From Chalara sp. BL73 (Eukaryota > Ascomycota > Leotiomycetes > Helotiales), in NCBI GenBank assembly GCA_918026815.1, contig CAKJVC010000068.1, positions 1,302,001-1,366,000 of the forward strand: a DNA stretch of 64,000 nucleotides. The letters are read 5' to 3'. Made by a program: the position numbers and the translations under genes. Positions 36,244 through 47,952 of the stretch are shown here, in pieces; positions within the stretch are counted from its first letter, which is position 1, and each line of letters opens with the position of its first letter. The notes under the pieces were generated by a model. It worked only from the letters and a program-made list of their open reading frames with translations, had not been told where the DNA came from and ran no database searches.

Positions 36244-36315
36244 TGCAACTGCCGTGAATCGAACACGAACCTCCACCTTGGAAGGGTGGAATCCTAACCA
36301 TTGGACCACAGAAGC
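36244..36315 (-). tRNA. tRNA-Gly(UCC), divergent or decayed
   Basis: The reverse complement folds as a 72-nt cloverleaf: D stem GTCC/GGAT with an 8-nt loop, anticodon stem CCACC/GGTGG enclosing CTTCCAA (anticodon TCC, reading GGA), a 4-nt variable loop, and a T arm with the TTCGATT loop. The anticodon arm is like that of other fungal tRNA-Gly(UCC). The acceptor stem pairs at positions 1, 2, 5, 6 and 7 but has T-T mismatches at 3-70 and 4-69. No intron is present. It sits in an A+T-rich stretch beside decayed genes, so it may be a pseudogene. Confidence 0.65.
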
Positions 36316-37754
36316 TGAGTGTTACTAGATTGGAACTGAAAAATGAGTTGCGTAAATATAATTATATACTTTATTAGAACTTTTAGATTTTTTCGATTGA
36401 GCAACTCCTCAAAACTAGAAAATTACAAATTTATATTTCTAACTTTAAGATTTTTTAACCTTTTGTTTCTGATAAATTTGCAACAGCTCTCTTGTATCCT
36501 AAATAGGTAATTATAATACAAACCTTAAAAAAATTCAATTCAATTAGCCTTGTTTGCAAGATGCTGCATTTTTATCTGCCTTGAAACGCTGCTTTTATTG
36601 ACTACGTAAAATCAGTTTCCATGTCTCGCTTTTAAGTTAGTCATTGTATTTCTCTTACATGCGTGTAGGTTGTTGCACCAATTGTTTGCACACTGAGATT
36701 TTAATACTTCTAACTTATCAGGATATGTCCAGAAATATTTTTATTAAAATATTCACTGCTGAGCTCTGCTTAGAGCGTCACGTAACTAGCATCATTGTTG
36801 CTACAGTTTCCAACCTGTTAGCGCGAGTCGGGTTCGGACTCTCCTTATTAATCCGAGGCGTTTTCACCATACCACAGATAGTGACCTAATCTTTCTTACA
36901 TGCTACGCTTGAGCTATCTAGGTAGAATCTTGGCTCTTAGTTTTGATTATATCCTGAGTAAATAGATGTGTCCCACCTTTATGAGAAGTTCAAAGTGTCT
37001 GAAACAAGAGCGAAAATAAAGACTCGTACGCCACCCCCTAATCAGTAAAAACAAAGACCAAACCCACACAATTGAGAATAGGGCAAGCTGTGTTTTATGT
37101 GCCTGAATCATGTTGGCTTAGAAAATTCAAATTTTTGGTGGTTATAGAAGATGTTGCCATCCCTGTTTGGAGTGTAGTTTCTTAAGGACCTAAAGCACGT
37201 TTTCAGTCAGACCTAGAGATTCTAAAAATCTAAACCAGGGTCAGGAAATTTCCACAAAGTGTAATGTGATTACGAGTCGCCGCCTACATTCAATCGGCGA
37301 CTTCGATATTGGAAAGAGCTGTCAAAGGACCTATCCTATGATTAGCTTAGTTAAATAGGGTATTTCCTACCCATATCTGAAAAGGCATCCCAGGATCCCT
37401 AGCAACCAACTACCTTTGCAAGCTTGAGTTTATGGGTGAATTTTGCAGTATATACATCTATATCGGCCAGGAACAATATTTCAGAAGGCTTGTAATACCG
37501 ACTGTATCAAATTCTCGAGCAGCGGGACGATCGGCACCTCAGGAAAAATAATTAGCTACTTAAGTAATAATAATTTTAAAGGTGAGCATAAGTTAAAGTG
37601 AGATTTTCTAGTAGATGTCGGATATAGTGTGCCCAAGGACGCTAAGCGTTCGCCGTTCGAGACTTCCATTCTTCTATACAATACCTTCCTTACTTCGCAT
37701 GTGTTCCCTTCAAAACCTCATTCATAAAGCGTAAGGCACGCACAAGGTACAATC
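36316..37754. other. A+T-rich region without genes
   Basis: Long runs of A and T, few long open frames and no recognisable protein. It may represent relics altered by repeat-induced point mutation, but no repeat copy is available for comparison within the window. The last part should hold the former promoter of the amidase gene. Confidence 0.35.
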
Positions 37755-40129
37755 ATGTCGCCAAACCCAACCATTTTTAATATTGAGGGGGTGGGGTATA
37801 TTGCACTTCAACCACCAAAAGTGATCCCTATGCCCTCTCCTTTTAAGACTGCATTAATAAATATGACAGAAATTCTTCACCCACCATCCAGCACCACCAC
37901 GCTTTGTCACTGTCATCTCTCTTAACGACAACTGTGCATCTGTGGAAGATGCCTGGCTGAAAGAAACAATTGCAGTCTTTGAAAAAGTTGATGATGTTTT
38001 CCGCAAAGAATTTCTGAGCGGCATAATATTCACCGGCCCATCCAATGTCAAAATCACACCATCCGCCATCAATTGGCTGAACTCAGGGGGCACAACGTGG
38101 ATCGAGCTAGTTAACACTGCATCTGCAACCTCAATTCCACTACCAGGCCCGTATTGCGCCTTCGGTGAACAACTGTATGAAATATGGAAGCTATACAACG
38201 ATTCTCAGGGTGCATTTCTCGCGTCTCTTATACCTACATTAGAGGGGTAAGTTGTTGTTCCATAAAGATCTTCTGCCTCACCAGGGACACTTTGTTAACA
38301 AGCTCTAATTTATTTCTCTCACAGTCGGCTTTCACATCTTCCATTCAAAAGTGAAGATATTGAAAGTACAGTCATAGCTGTTCCGTCTCGACTTAAAGCT
38401 ACCACGTCTAAGGCACTTCCACTATGCAATTGGAGGATAGCGGTGAAAGATATCTTTCAGATTGAAGGTATCAAAACATCCGTTTGTAATCAAGCATACT
38501 ATGATCTCTATCCACCAGCGTCAAAGACAGCTGCTTGTATTGCGCTTTTGGAAGATAAGGGGGCATGCATCATCGGGACAACTAAGCTTGCTGCATTTGC
38601 AGCGACAGAGGAGCCGATTGAATGTGTTGATTACCAAGCACCATGGAACCCCCGAGCAGATGGTTATCAATCGCCTGCAGGAAGTAGCAGTGGGAGTGGT
38701 GTAGCCGTTGCTTCTTACGAATGGGTGGATATTGCAATCGGCTCCGACAGTAAGTTTGATTCAACGGCTTTGGTTTTTACCCAGCTTACTCAATATGACA
38801 GCTAGTGGAAGCGGTCGAAGGCCGGGTCATTGGAACTGATGCTTTGCGCACAGACCTTCTCATGGAATGCTTCCAGTCGAAGGCTACATTCCTAGCTTCC
38901 GGTAACTTATCTTCCTCTTTTAGATTGGGAACTTCTTCACTAACATTGATTTGGATCAGGCGATTTGATGTACCGACATTTTTTTGGAAGAGACATTGAT
39001 GTTTGTGCAGAATTTGTCACAGCCTGGTATGGTGACAAATTAGCTAGTAATCAGGCTATTGTAAGCACAAAGATCTATTTTGCTTTCCAGATATGTCTAA
39101 CTTTATAAAAAGCTGCCAGCTGCAATCGTATACCCAATAGAATACATGGCACTTATCACAAATGGCGATCAGCGCAAAATTATCGATGAGTTTACTGCTA
39201 ATCTTGAGAAATCAATTGGGGTCAAACATGAAAAGATATCCTTTAATGAGGTCTGGAACGCAAAACCGCCTGAAGAGGCTAAAGGGGAGAGCCTGCAAGA
39301 ATATATGAAAGACGTACGTAAAATACCCTGACTATAAGACAGAGCTAACAATTCTAAGGCCAGTCGTAACTCATTCTTTTATGATGATTACCACCATTTT
39401 GACAAGTTTAGGGAAGACTACCACCAAAAGTTCTCAAAGACTCCCTATGTTAGCCCGCCAGTCAGATGGCAATGGTAAGATTTACCTTGGACACGCTAGG
39501 GGGCTAACCAGAACTGATTATGTTGAATATTCGCAGGAACCTGTCTGCCACTATTTCTAAAGATGAGAGAGATGTTGCTGTTCACAGACTAGAGGTCTAC
39601 AGAGAGTGGTGTTCGAGAGAAATTCTGCGAGTAGGAAAGTATGACACTGTCATCCTCATTCCAATCGAGAACATATCGCCTCGATATCGTGATGAGCCCC
39701 TCGGGTAAGCTTGTAAAGGCAGCAAATCTGTGATCTGAATACTAACTATTAGAAGAACGTACTTCAATCCTGTTGGTGTACCAATGCTCTTCTTGGCTCC
39801 CATCTTGAAAGCGCCAGAGTTCACAGTTCCAGGTATGATATACAAGCTATTGGATTGCATAATATGTCTCTAACTTGCAGTGCCTAGTCGGTCAGGTTCC
39901 ATTTCAGTCCAAGGTGACAGGTAATGTTGAAGAGCTCCCGGTCGCAATTTCGCTGCTTAGCGCTCCAGGTATGAACTCGAAACCTCGTATTATCCTTGGT
40001 AATGTCATCAATGAGGGTGACTGACTTCGTGTAGGTCGCGATCTGAAACTTATGGAGATAGCTCGTGATTGTCTTGTGAGGGCTGGAAGACCTACTAAGG
40101 TCCTTCCTGGCAGCAAACTATTTCCTTGA
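37755..40129 (+). pseudogene. Amidase-signature family gene with a stop and a frameshift
   Basis: Eleven exons can be placed (37755-37820, 37870-38246, 38325-38749, 38802-38901, 38960-39060, 39113-39313, 39359-39474, 39537-39704, 39753-39832, 39888-39968, 40035-40129). All splice sites look usable. Family residues remain: AVKDIF with the catalytic Lys, SPAGSSSGSGVA with the cis-Ser, and DTSGSGRRPG with the nucleophile Ser. Two lesions break it. A TGA at 38837-38839 stands where the family has Gly (HWN-stop-CFA). A run of seven T at 38979-38985 shifts the frame; six would give FFGRDIDVC. The summed exon length is 3n+1, in line with one extra base. The intact enzyme would hydrolyse amide bonds. 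The N-terminal 110 residues form a separate domain seen in some fungal amidases. Sequencing error is possible for the T run, less so for the stop. Confidence 0.8.
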
Positions 40130-42420
40130 AGGAAATTTAGTCCAGAGCGTCTTGAACAATCGACTGGTAAAACAGTATTTTTACTCACTAGTTACGCCAG
40201 AAAAAAAACAAGAACATTAAAACCCGCATCCATATGCTCACTAATCCCCTTTCGAAAGCCTACATTTTCTCCCGTTCAGCTTATTGCATTCAAGCCCTTT
40301 TAATCATTACAGTCTTTTTTTTTAATTTGGTCCAACCCCTTTCCCTTTATATATAGCGCTAAGGCCGTTCCTGGACCGTAGTATTCTCGATCACCATAGA
40401 TCTTAAGTGCCTGGTGAAGCAATGACCCATAGTCAGAAATTTAGGAATATCGATATAAGGGGAAAGTGTAAGGAAACAGAAATGGGATACATGCATCCCT
40501 GCATTATGTTAACGAAAACTAAAGCAATAAGCAGACACCTTGGAAAATAAATCGGCTATTCGGTAGTGATTTTTTCTGACTGTCAATCTGTATTGCTGCA
40601 AGCTCCTAAAGTGATACACAAAGTTTTCCTCAAGCTTTTCTTATGATTATTTGGCATTAACGTATAGACGAAGTAATTTACCAGTTCTGTGTAAGACTAC
40701 CTGTAAGTTTCTTCCTGAAGCTTAAGAAGTCATAACCATATGAAGGATTCTCCAGCATCAAGGCTGTATGCTGTCTCAGGCGGAGCTAGGATGTCACCTC
40801 ATATTCTTTCTGCCTCACAAGAGGGCCACTGTGGCTAATATGAGAAGCTGAGATTGATAATGGGAAAAGATAAATCAATCTCTTTGAAATTGTCGAGTTA
40901 CTTCGGCGTATGGATCGATGGAAGAAAACAACCTTCAGCTCTACGCAATTCCTCATTCGTCATGTATGCATTTCTAAACCCATTCCATGATTTGGCCTAT
41001 CGCAAGTTTTTGTTTTGTAATTTTCTGTCAAAAGTCAAATCATGGCGTTGTTAAACACTGAGCAGTGAACGAGTGCGCCTTTCAGACTGGTTTGTTTCAG
41101 TTGTAATACACCCTAGGCTATGAGTGATTTTGGCCCACAAGGTCTTAATGAATTTTAAATAACAATAACTGCTTGGCTCTGCTTGGCATGGTAACTTCTT
41201 CGTGACCCTGGATCTTGTTGCTGCAGTCTCAAAAGTAGCTAGTTGGCTAGATAGAGTTTTCTCCCTGATGGATGAGTCTGGGTTCCGAATTTTAGCAGCT
41301 TTCCTACGTAGTGTTTATGAATCTCTTAGAACCATGAACCGCTCAACATTTGGTTAAACTCTACGCTTTATTCTGTGATAATCTGAACAGTTTCCAGTCT
41401 TGATGCGAACCTATACAACTGAATATGAGGGAAGAATTCGGCACATTTCACTACCGTTGCTAGTCTATGTCCAGCGCTAAATTCTTCGAATGGCCAGGCA
41501 GAAAATATGAGCTTAGAAGTTATAGTAAATACAACCTAAGTCTCTCCACCATAATTTTCGACCATGCTCCATCTTGTACTAGTCGGTGTGTTGTAATGCA
41601 ATTAGCAGCGCGGTGCCTAGATATCAATGATGACCTAAGACGTTCCGTATTTGCATCCCGATAGGCAACCAAGGTTCGAGGACAATCTTCAACTTCTTGA
41701 TGGCCCATACCGCGTAGAGAGTGTGCCCATGTCTGCTACGTCTGCCCTCTGTAGCCTCTGTAAGTTACGGGCCAAACATACTTCAAAGATTGCTAATTGA
41801 TTATATAGGCAATATTATTAGTCTCTTTATTGTATGATCCCAATTGTTTCCCCCTGGATGCAGTTGAAATTTTGAATAAAGGCTATATCGTCTAGTATAT
41901 GGGCCGTTATGGTAACACTTCCGAGAGTAATAAAAACTTTTGGGATTCACAAGGTCGTTCTGTACTCAGTTGGGATAGTAATTACTTTAGTACAAGAGTC
42001 GGCCAATGACTCAAACCGCACTTGATTACTACATAAATAAATGTTTCTATAATACTATGATTGTGTTTGCAAGTGACGAGTTACTCTGGAAGTTGCCCCG
42101 GCTAGAAATCCCAAAAGAGGTGGAGGCGATGAACACCTGGCGGCTTTTAGCCTTTTCTTCTTACGACGTCACGTCATCGCAATATCTTTGAGGCGAATTT
42201 TGTCGGAACACTGCTAAAGCTCTTTCTGATATTCGTTTTCTTCTGGTTACTTTAGTAAACAGGTTTACCAAGAAACCTGTCTTCAAGAATTCGCCTCTCG
42301 CCATTAGCACTTTGATGACAGCACACTGCATGAAGCGACAGTTAGAAATGGAGTACGAGCTTCTTAGCCTTGCCGGATCCTCAATTGTGTCTGCAGAAAG
42401 CGGCAGAAAGACGGCATTAA
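40130..42420. other. A+T-rich region without genes
   Basis: About 2.3 kb with no supported gene. Short minus-strand frames near 41520-41708 and plus-strand frames near 42006-42191 were examined and not accepted. Part of the right edge may be the eroded 5' end of the kinase pseudogene that follows. Confidence 0.35.
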
Positions 42421-43142
42421 AGGGCCACCAAGTTTGGGTCAGGGAAGTGCTGCGCAGTGTCAGAAAATCCTGACGACTGCGAAAACGCTCTGGCTAGAGA
42501 AGAAGCCGTGTACCAACACCTTGGGGAACATTCTCACATCTTAGATGCTATGGCCTTGTCGAAGTCCATCCAAGCGTGCATTCACTTCGGCTAGAGCGAG
42601 CGGCATATAGCAATGTACGACAGTTTATCAGAGATACGCGATGCACACCACCATCGGAGCAAGATAGGCTAAGGATGGCTCTCGGGGTGCCGAGAGGATT
42701 GGCACATATACACGGAATGAACGTAATTCACAGTGATATCAACTGTCGCAATTTGTTTTTGTTTCCTAATTGGGATATTAAATTTGGCGATTTTGGAAGT
42801 GTTATACTCCATGGAACTTCGCCCGCAGATAATATCGTTGAAGAGATACGCTACGAGTTACCGCTTCAAGGTAGGACTTTCGAAGAGCATTCTGATATCA
42901 AAAGGGAGCCGTTTGCCTTAGGATCTGCAATTTACGAAATCATGTCCTGGAAAATGCCACTCGAGGAATTAGATTATGATAATGTCGAAAAGACGTATGC
43001 CGCAGAGAATTTTCCTGATGTAAAGCACCTATTGGCAGGAAATATTATACGCGACTGCTGGAATGAGAGGTTCGATACTTCGAAGGAGATGGAAACAGCT
43101 TTGATGGCTTTACAAGTCTGTAATAAACCTATTGCAGAGTAA
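42421..43142 (+). pseudogene. Protein kinase-like gene with frameshift
   Basis: A kinase-like sequence runs in two frames. From 42421 one frame gives an N-lobe-like segment (KFGSGKCCAV, then ALAREEAVYQHLGEHSHI). Close to 42541-42546 the frame changes, and from there CYGLVEVHPSV continues to the stop at 43140-43142. One missing base there would explain the shift. The C-lobe keeps the catalytic loop HSDINCRN and the metal-binding DFG of KFGDFGS, so the active site itself is not damaged. In the first frame a TAA at 42418-42420 lies directly upstream, and no ATG or full glycine loop is found. It belongs to a divergent fungal kinase group common in accessory regions. Confidence 0.65.
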
Positions 43143-43753
43143 CAAGATAAGAATTAGTGTGCATCTGAAAATCGAGATGTAAATTGTATTCTCAGGCGAG
43201 CTATGTCACAAAGATACTTGAGCAAGATGTTGAACACTTGGCTGTTAACGCCATTGCTGAGCCGTTCGCTATATTGGGCGAGTTGGCAACGAGCGTGACC
43301 ACACCAATCTCTCGCTCCTTTGACTCTAGTAGTAGATTGGGGGTATATTCGGGGACGAACGAGGTGTTGTAGTGGGCGGCTAGCAGGAGGTTGATAACCC
43401 GATTTCCTGAGACCCAGTGGACTGCGCGAGTGAGCTTATGCAAGCTTTGGATCTTATCCAGGGAACACAAGGGCAGCAAGCATCTGTTGCTGTCCAAGAA
43501 GCATATAAGGCGGTTACATGACTTGAGAGAAGTAGTGGTACGCACAGTGAATAACATCGGCGTATGGAATATGGTAGAGGCCTACCTCCACGACAATAGT
43601 TAGTATGGCTATTCAATTGTAAGTCAAAGTGCTAATTATGGTGATCAGTTTTATCATCCTAACTACGAGCTTGGTGAAAAAGCACTTTAGTAAAATATAT
43701 ATAATTAAGCTATTTTGAATAGCATAGATAGGAGAACCCAACAGGTCAGCAGC
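43143..43753. other. Spacer between two kinase remnants
   Basis: Overlapping open frames on both strands (for example minus 43201-43557 and plus 43391-43603) were read, but none shows a recognisable family or an intact gene structure. It may contain eroded coding DNA. Confidence 0.3.
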
Positions 43754-44190
43754 TTAGTTTCGACTTAAGCATTCGAGGATTCTTGATAATCCATACTCAT
43801 CATTCTCCGGGCTTGTGAACTTGAAAGGTTCACTAGTCCAACCTCTGGTTCCGACTTTGACCTCTAATTCTGGCCCCACATATTGACAAGAATCGAAATC
43901 TGTAATGATTGGATTATCCCCGTCTGTCGATATATTGGTCGGGCTGAGATCGCAATAAATGAGGCCCAAGCGGTGGAGATGCCGAATACCATTCTCAATA
44001 CCTATTAAAAAGAAATCTATATCAAAATGGCAAGAGCCTTAAGCTTTCCTTTCTGAGATATTTATGCCATACTTAGCGATGTTACAGGTCAAATTGTTGC
44101 TGCAAACTGCACTCAATACAATCCAAATGACAGGTACCAATATCTTTCACCTCCACCATGGCATCCAAAAATCCTATGATGTATGACCGT
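43754..44190 (-). pseudogene. Second protein kinase remnant
   Basis: A minus-strand segment (44001-43754) preceded by an AATAG acceptor reads IENGIRHLHRLG, then a catalytic-loop sequence YCDLSPTN and ITDFDS in place of DFG, and ends with a stop after EYGLSRILECLSRN. A further segment at about 44187-44092 (YIIGFLDAMVEVKDIG) fits the preceding part of the same kinase-like family. The two do not splice in frame: a GT donor at the end of the first leads to a stop in the next. No N-lobe is seen. This looks like a 3' fragment of a fungal kinase-like gene. Confidence 0.55.
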
Positions 44191-45173
44191 GAAATCACGG
44201 CAATAGTAAAGTTATATATTAAATATATAGGTAGTAAGTGAATTCGGATAGCCAATAATTGTGATAGACTTTAAATAGGCTAGCAATACGACTATTCTAA
44301 GTTGAAACGTATTTCATAGTATATAGGATATTTGACTTGTAGACTATTTTCTACATAAATTCTGTTGATGTCCTAATCAATTATAAATTGAAGTGTTTAA
44401 TGACTGGTACTGACGAGCCAAAAATGGTGATTAGAAATTAAGACTACACCATAGAAGTTGAGCTTCTTGTGCTCCATGTAGATTCGAACGTTCTTACAAA
44501 TAGCTAAATGGTAGCGATGACGAAAAATGAAAGAGTATACAGGGTATTATTGTAATTCTATTGCCTTTTAATCTGTTTTATTATCTATTTCCGTATCCTG
44601 GGCCTTATTCCACGTATAAAAGATCTTTAAGAACGAGGTTGGCCAATGGTGGGCCAAACGGATGATTCAAGATGAAAGAGGCTCAATAGAATTTTACCAA
44701 AACTTCTTGATCCTCCTGCAGATATGTCTCCAATATTTGGTGTCTATTTTGTTTTGTGTCTACATCTATCTATTGGTGTTTTGAATGGCAGGACGTTGGC
44801 GGTGAAGGCAAGACATACCTTAACAAAGGGAACTACATTATCCCCTAACCCGAATCCTGACCACAGCCTAATAAGGCTGTACTATCTGTTTGACTAGGCT
44901 TTGGATTTGAAACTACCTGGCAAACAATGGGAATCACTTAAATCTACTCAATATCAAAATTTCGCATCCCCGCCGAGTCCTCACGAATCTATAGTATAAA
45001 GGATGGGATAACTTCAACTTCATCTCATCATCTGCACACTTTATTCGACATTCAAACAAATTAATCACGACAAAAGCGGCCCAATGTGTTCCTTTGTACT
45101 TCCTTTGCCATTTCTTTCGTAACATTTCGGATTCCTTCAGTAATCTCTAGCTCAACAACTCTATTCTTTCAAC
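44191..45173. other. A+T-rich region without genes
   Basis: Very A+T-rich at first (about 44200-44560), with no open frame of note, then mixed sequence. No RNA gene or repeat unit is recognised. Confidence 0.35.
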
Positions 45174-45275
45174 ATGAAACTCACATCTGCCTTCATTCTA
45201 CTCGACATCCTTGCTACTACTATTACAAAGGTTTGTCAAGAATGCAAAGACTGCCAAAGGAAGACCACTGATTAG
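45174..45275 (+). CDS. Possible tiny secreted cysteine-containing peptide
   Basis: The ATG at 45174 opens a 33-codon frame starting MKLTSAFILLDILATTITKV, a fair secretion signal. It is followed by CQECKDCQRKTTD and a TAG stop. Three Cys in eight residues after a signal is a pattern seen at the start of small secreted fungal proteins. Downstream, another frame near 45300 also contains a Cys and could be a second exon or a frame broken by mutation. The start lies 100-150 bp after a TATAGTATAAAG-like sequence. No family is recognised, and the gene may be truncated or chance. Confidence 0.25.
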   Translation: MKLTSAFILLDILATTITKVCQECKDCQRKTTD

Positions 45276-45852
45276 CCCTTCTCCCCAAAAAACTCTGGAA
45301 GGAAAATGGACATGTGTACACAACACGCAGGCCAACAAGGAACAATTATCAGCAATCAGATTAAGGTAAACTCCGCCATAGAAATTTTGCAGCTTAATAT
45401 ATCCCTGCCAGTAAATCACCTGCATAAATACACAATATCCATTGTCCCCAAAGCCGAACGGCCATATCTGCAGGGCTTCCTAAAATACATATGGCTTCAG
45501 GGAATCCTCGATGCTCATTACACACGTGGCCCCTCCTCTATGTAGGCGTGATGAAGAGAGGACCTCCGCCGGTGCGACACTTGCAAAGCTGTGGAAGTGA
45601 TGAGAGTTGACCATGAGGAGTTTATAGATGCACGATATCGAAGTTCTGATGCCAAGATTCAATCTATGGAAGTGGGGCGGGGAAGCTCAGGTTCTCGCGT
45701 CAAAGTGGCTTTGGAACGCGTCCGGGCCAACCTCTCTTTTTATCATCACGACTTGCGGAACTCAAAACCCTCCCTAATCCCTCCCTCTAACACCTTAATT
45801 CGACATTCAATTCTACTATTACTCCTTGCAAATACGTTATTCGTTTGCGAAA
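45276..45852. other. Intergenic region
   Basis: No gene is supported. The right part is pyrimidine-rich and should be the promoter and leader of the next gene. Confidence 0.35.
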
Positions 45853-46585
45853 ATGGTTCTCAAAAGAAAGCGCTCCGACTCCGAAATATCTACTACTAGC
45901 TCCCTCTTCAATTCATCACCCCTCTCATCCGGAAATATGATGTCTATGGACTTCCACACGGGCCAGCAGATCCCAACTCCCTCCCTCTTCTCTTCACGAA
46001 CGCGCAAGCGTTACCGTGACAATCGTCCTACAGAGTCCGACATCCACCGTATGCGATTCCTGTCATAGGCCACTCCTGGTCATCAACTAACACTCGGCAG
46101 AACATACCCTATCTCTTCTCTTTTGGGCGCAACAGAGCACTCAATCACAATCCCAGCCTCTACATCCATTCTGGCAGCAAGCGCCAGTGTCAAGTCTCCC
46201 CACATTAGCAGAATCGAAGCCCCAGCAGGCGAGTTTACATTCGTTTTGGGCAATCCCAAATGCGCGCCAGTTATCGCCAGTCAGCACCTATTCTACATCC
46301 TCCTTCAGCAGCACACCCACTGGCTCAGATAATATGATGACCCAAATTTTGGAGACAAGCAATTGCGAAGACTGTGATGCATCGCTCAATGCAGAGGAGG
46401 ACTCGATGGATGTTGACATGATGGACATCGATGTTTCTGCAAATGGAGGAAATCATGCATGCTCAAGTTGTGGGAAACAGGTCTGCCGGAATTGCGCGGT
46501 AAGTAACTTGGGTGCTGAAAGGAAATGCCTGGGTTGCGCTGGGAGACGAAAATGGGTTGGTGGTGTTGGATGGGTTGCTAGGTAG
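45853..46585 (+). CDS. Small fungal protein with C-terminal zinc-binding cysteines
   Basis: Two exons (45853-46048, 46101-46585) encode 226 residues. The intron (52 bp) joins ESDIH to QHTLSLLFWAQQS. The N-terminus is basic and Ser-rich (MVLKRKRSDSEIS), with RTRKRYRD as a possible nuclear signal. The middle carries three aromatic LFW/PFW/SFW motifs in a Gln/Ser-rich background. The C-terminal third is acidic (DSMDVDMMDIDV), then has paired cysteines: CEDC, CSSCGKQVCRNC and CLGC, likely to bind zinc. A GTAAGT inside the last segment could act as a donor, but the frame stays open to a stop, so no intron was placed. I believe this is a conserved fungal family without known function; nuclear location is inferred. 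Confidence 0.65.
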
Positions 46586-46953
46586 TTATCACATGTTGAA
46601 CAACAATGTAGTTTAGATGGGTTGTATATATTTAGACCAACCGGTGTTCGGAGTACTGGATACTGGATACCATGACTGTATGTTCAATTGAATAATATCT
46701 TGCTCGCGTTTCACTTTCTCTAGTGTTAATTTATGTGTAGACTCTTTTGAAGTCCTCGATTGCTCTTGTCTAACGTCTGGAAGCGTAGATCCATCATGCG
46801 TTAGTATGATATTTGAGTTGTCTTGAGATCTGGGAAAGTCAACTTTTGGCAAGTGGTTGTGACACAATTTGTCACTACAGCATTGAGCACATGATGTGGA
46901 ACACTTCCTATGATTTGGGCTGGAATTATACATGGCTTCAAGGTGACACTTGG
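46586..46953. other. Convergent 3' intergenic region
   Basis: Separates the 3' ends of two converging genes; no further feature is seen. Confidence 0.4.
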
Positions 46954-47952
46954 TTACTTTATCCAGGACCTTCTTCGATGGTCCTTGAGACCCGCGGGCC
47001 TGTTGCTACTTCCTCTCGCGCCCAACACGAAGTTAAGATTAAATCTATAATTTGAAGATTTAGCCATCTTGTTTCCGGACGAGCCGAAGGTACGAATGTG
47101 TGGCAGTACTGCTTACCTGGTTCCTACTCCCATTGCTCCAAAAAACACTCGATCGCCAGAAACATTAAATCCTAACTCTCCAAAACCTCCAGGTGGCCCG
47201 AGAGTCTCTTTCATTTCATCGAGAGCACTCTTGTCAATGGTTAAATCCCAATTCAAAATCCTTTCCTCCTTGACTGGGTTTCGGCTTTGGTGCCTCTTCA
47301 AATTGATCACTTGGACAACACCCTTTTCATTCCCGACCAAGCTCCCTCCACGTGGCCGCTCTATCCGCATGCTTGGTTCTGGCACTGATTTGCGGGTGAG
47401 CTCTTGGGCAAAGTCCAGAAGTTCTAAGCATCGATATGGGAGCTTCAAAATCGCTGCTTGAGGATCCTTCCGGATGTTCCGGATCAGAGGAATAATGGTA
47501 TCCAACACCGTGTTAATGCTCGAAGAGATGAGCCATGTCGCTAGGACTTCATAGATCAGAACAGAAAAACCGTTCCATTCTGGCGTCGGCTGGAATGAGC
47601 CTCCTAGTAAGGAATTCTGCAAGTTATACCCGTAATGCGTGGAGCGCAGGAATTGATACATCAACCACTCATCCTGTGACAAGACAAAGCGCACGCTGGT
47701 GTCTACTATCAAGTTGATTATCCCGCTCAGGACGCGGTGAAGTATCCACAGAACTGTAATTACAAAGTAGAGTTCTGGGGAGGTTGGCGACTTAGGACTC
47801 GGTTTTGAACGGTGGGTCTTTAGCAGGAGATACTGGATGAGAGACATGTACAGACATGCCACCAACGTCGAAACTGTGGAGGCAAATACTAGAAAATTGC
47901 CTGCTTGATAATGTTCATCAGACCAGCGGTCTGGAACATCGAAGTCTGCCAT
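46954..47952 (-). CDS. Multi-pass membrane protein, unknown family
   Basis: Two exons (47952-47117, 47044-46954) encode 308 residues. Three clear hydrophobic helices lie in the first half: about residues 18-43 (FLVFASTVSTLVACLYMSLI), 60-84 (YFVITVLWILHRVLSGIINL) and 128-150 (VLIYEVLATWLISSSINTVL). The second half is soluble and mixed in charge. The single open frame ends with AMGVGTR, but the last codons contain a GTAAGC donor. Splicing with a 72-bp intron adds about 30 residues, ending in a basic tail (DHRRRSWIK). No enzyme signature is visible, and I do not recognise the family. No convincing cleavable signal peptide is present. Confidence 0.6.

Noticed and set aside
36800..36890. tRNA-like pairing around a GAGTC..GACTC hairpin
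   Set aside because: The loop lacks the conserved T-arm sequence and no anticodon arm could be placed.
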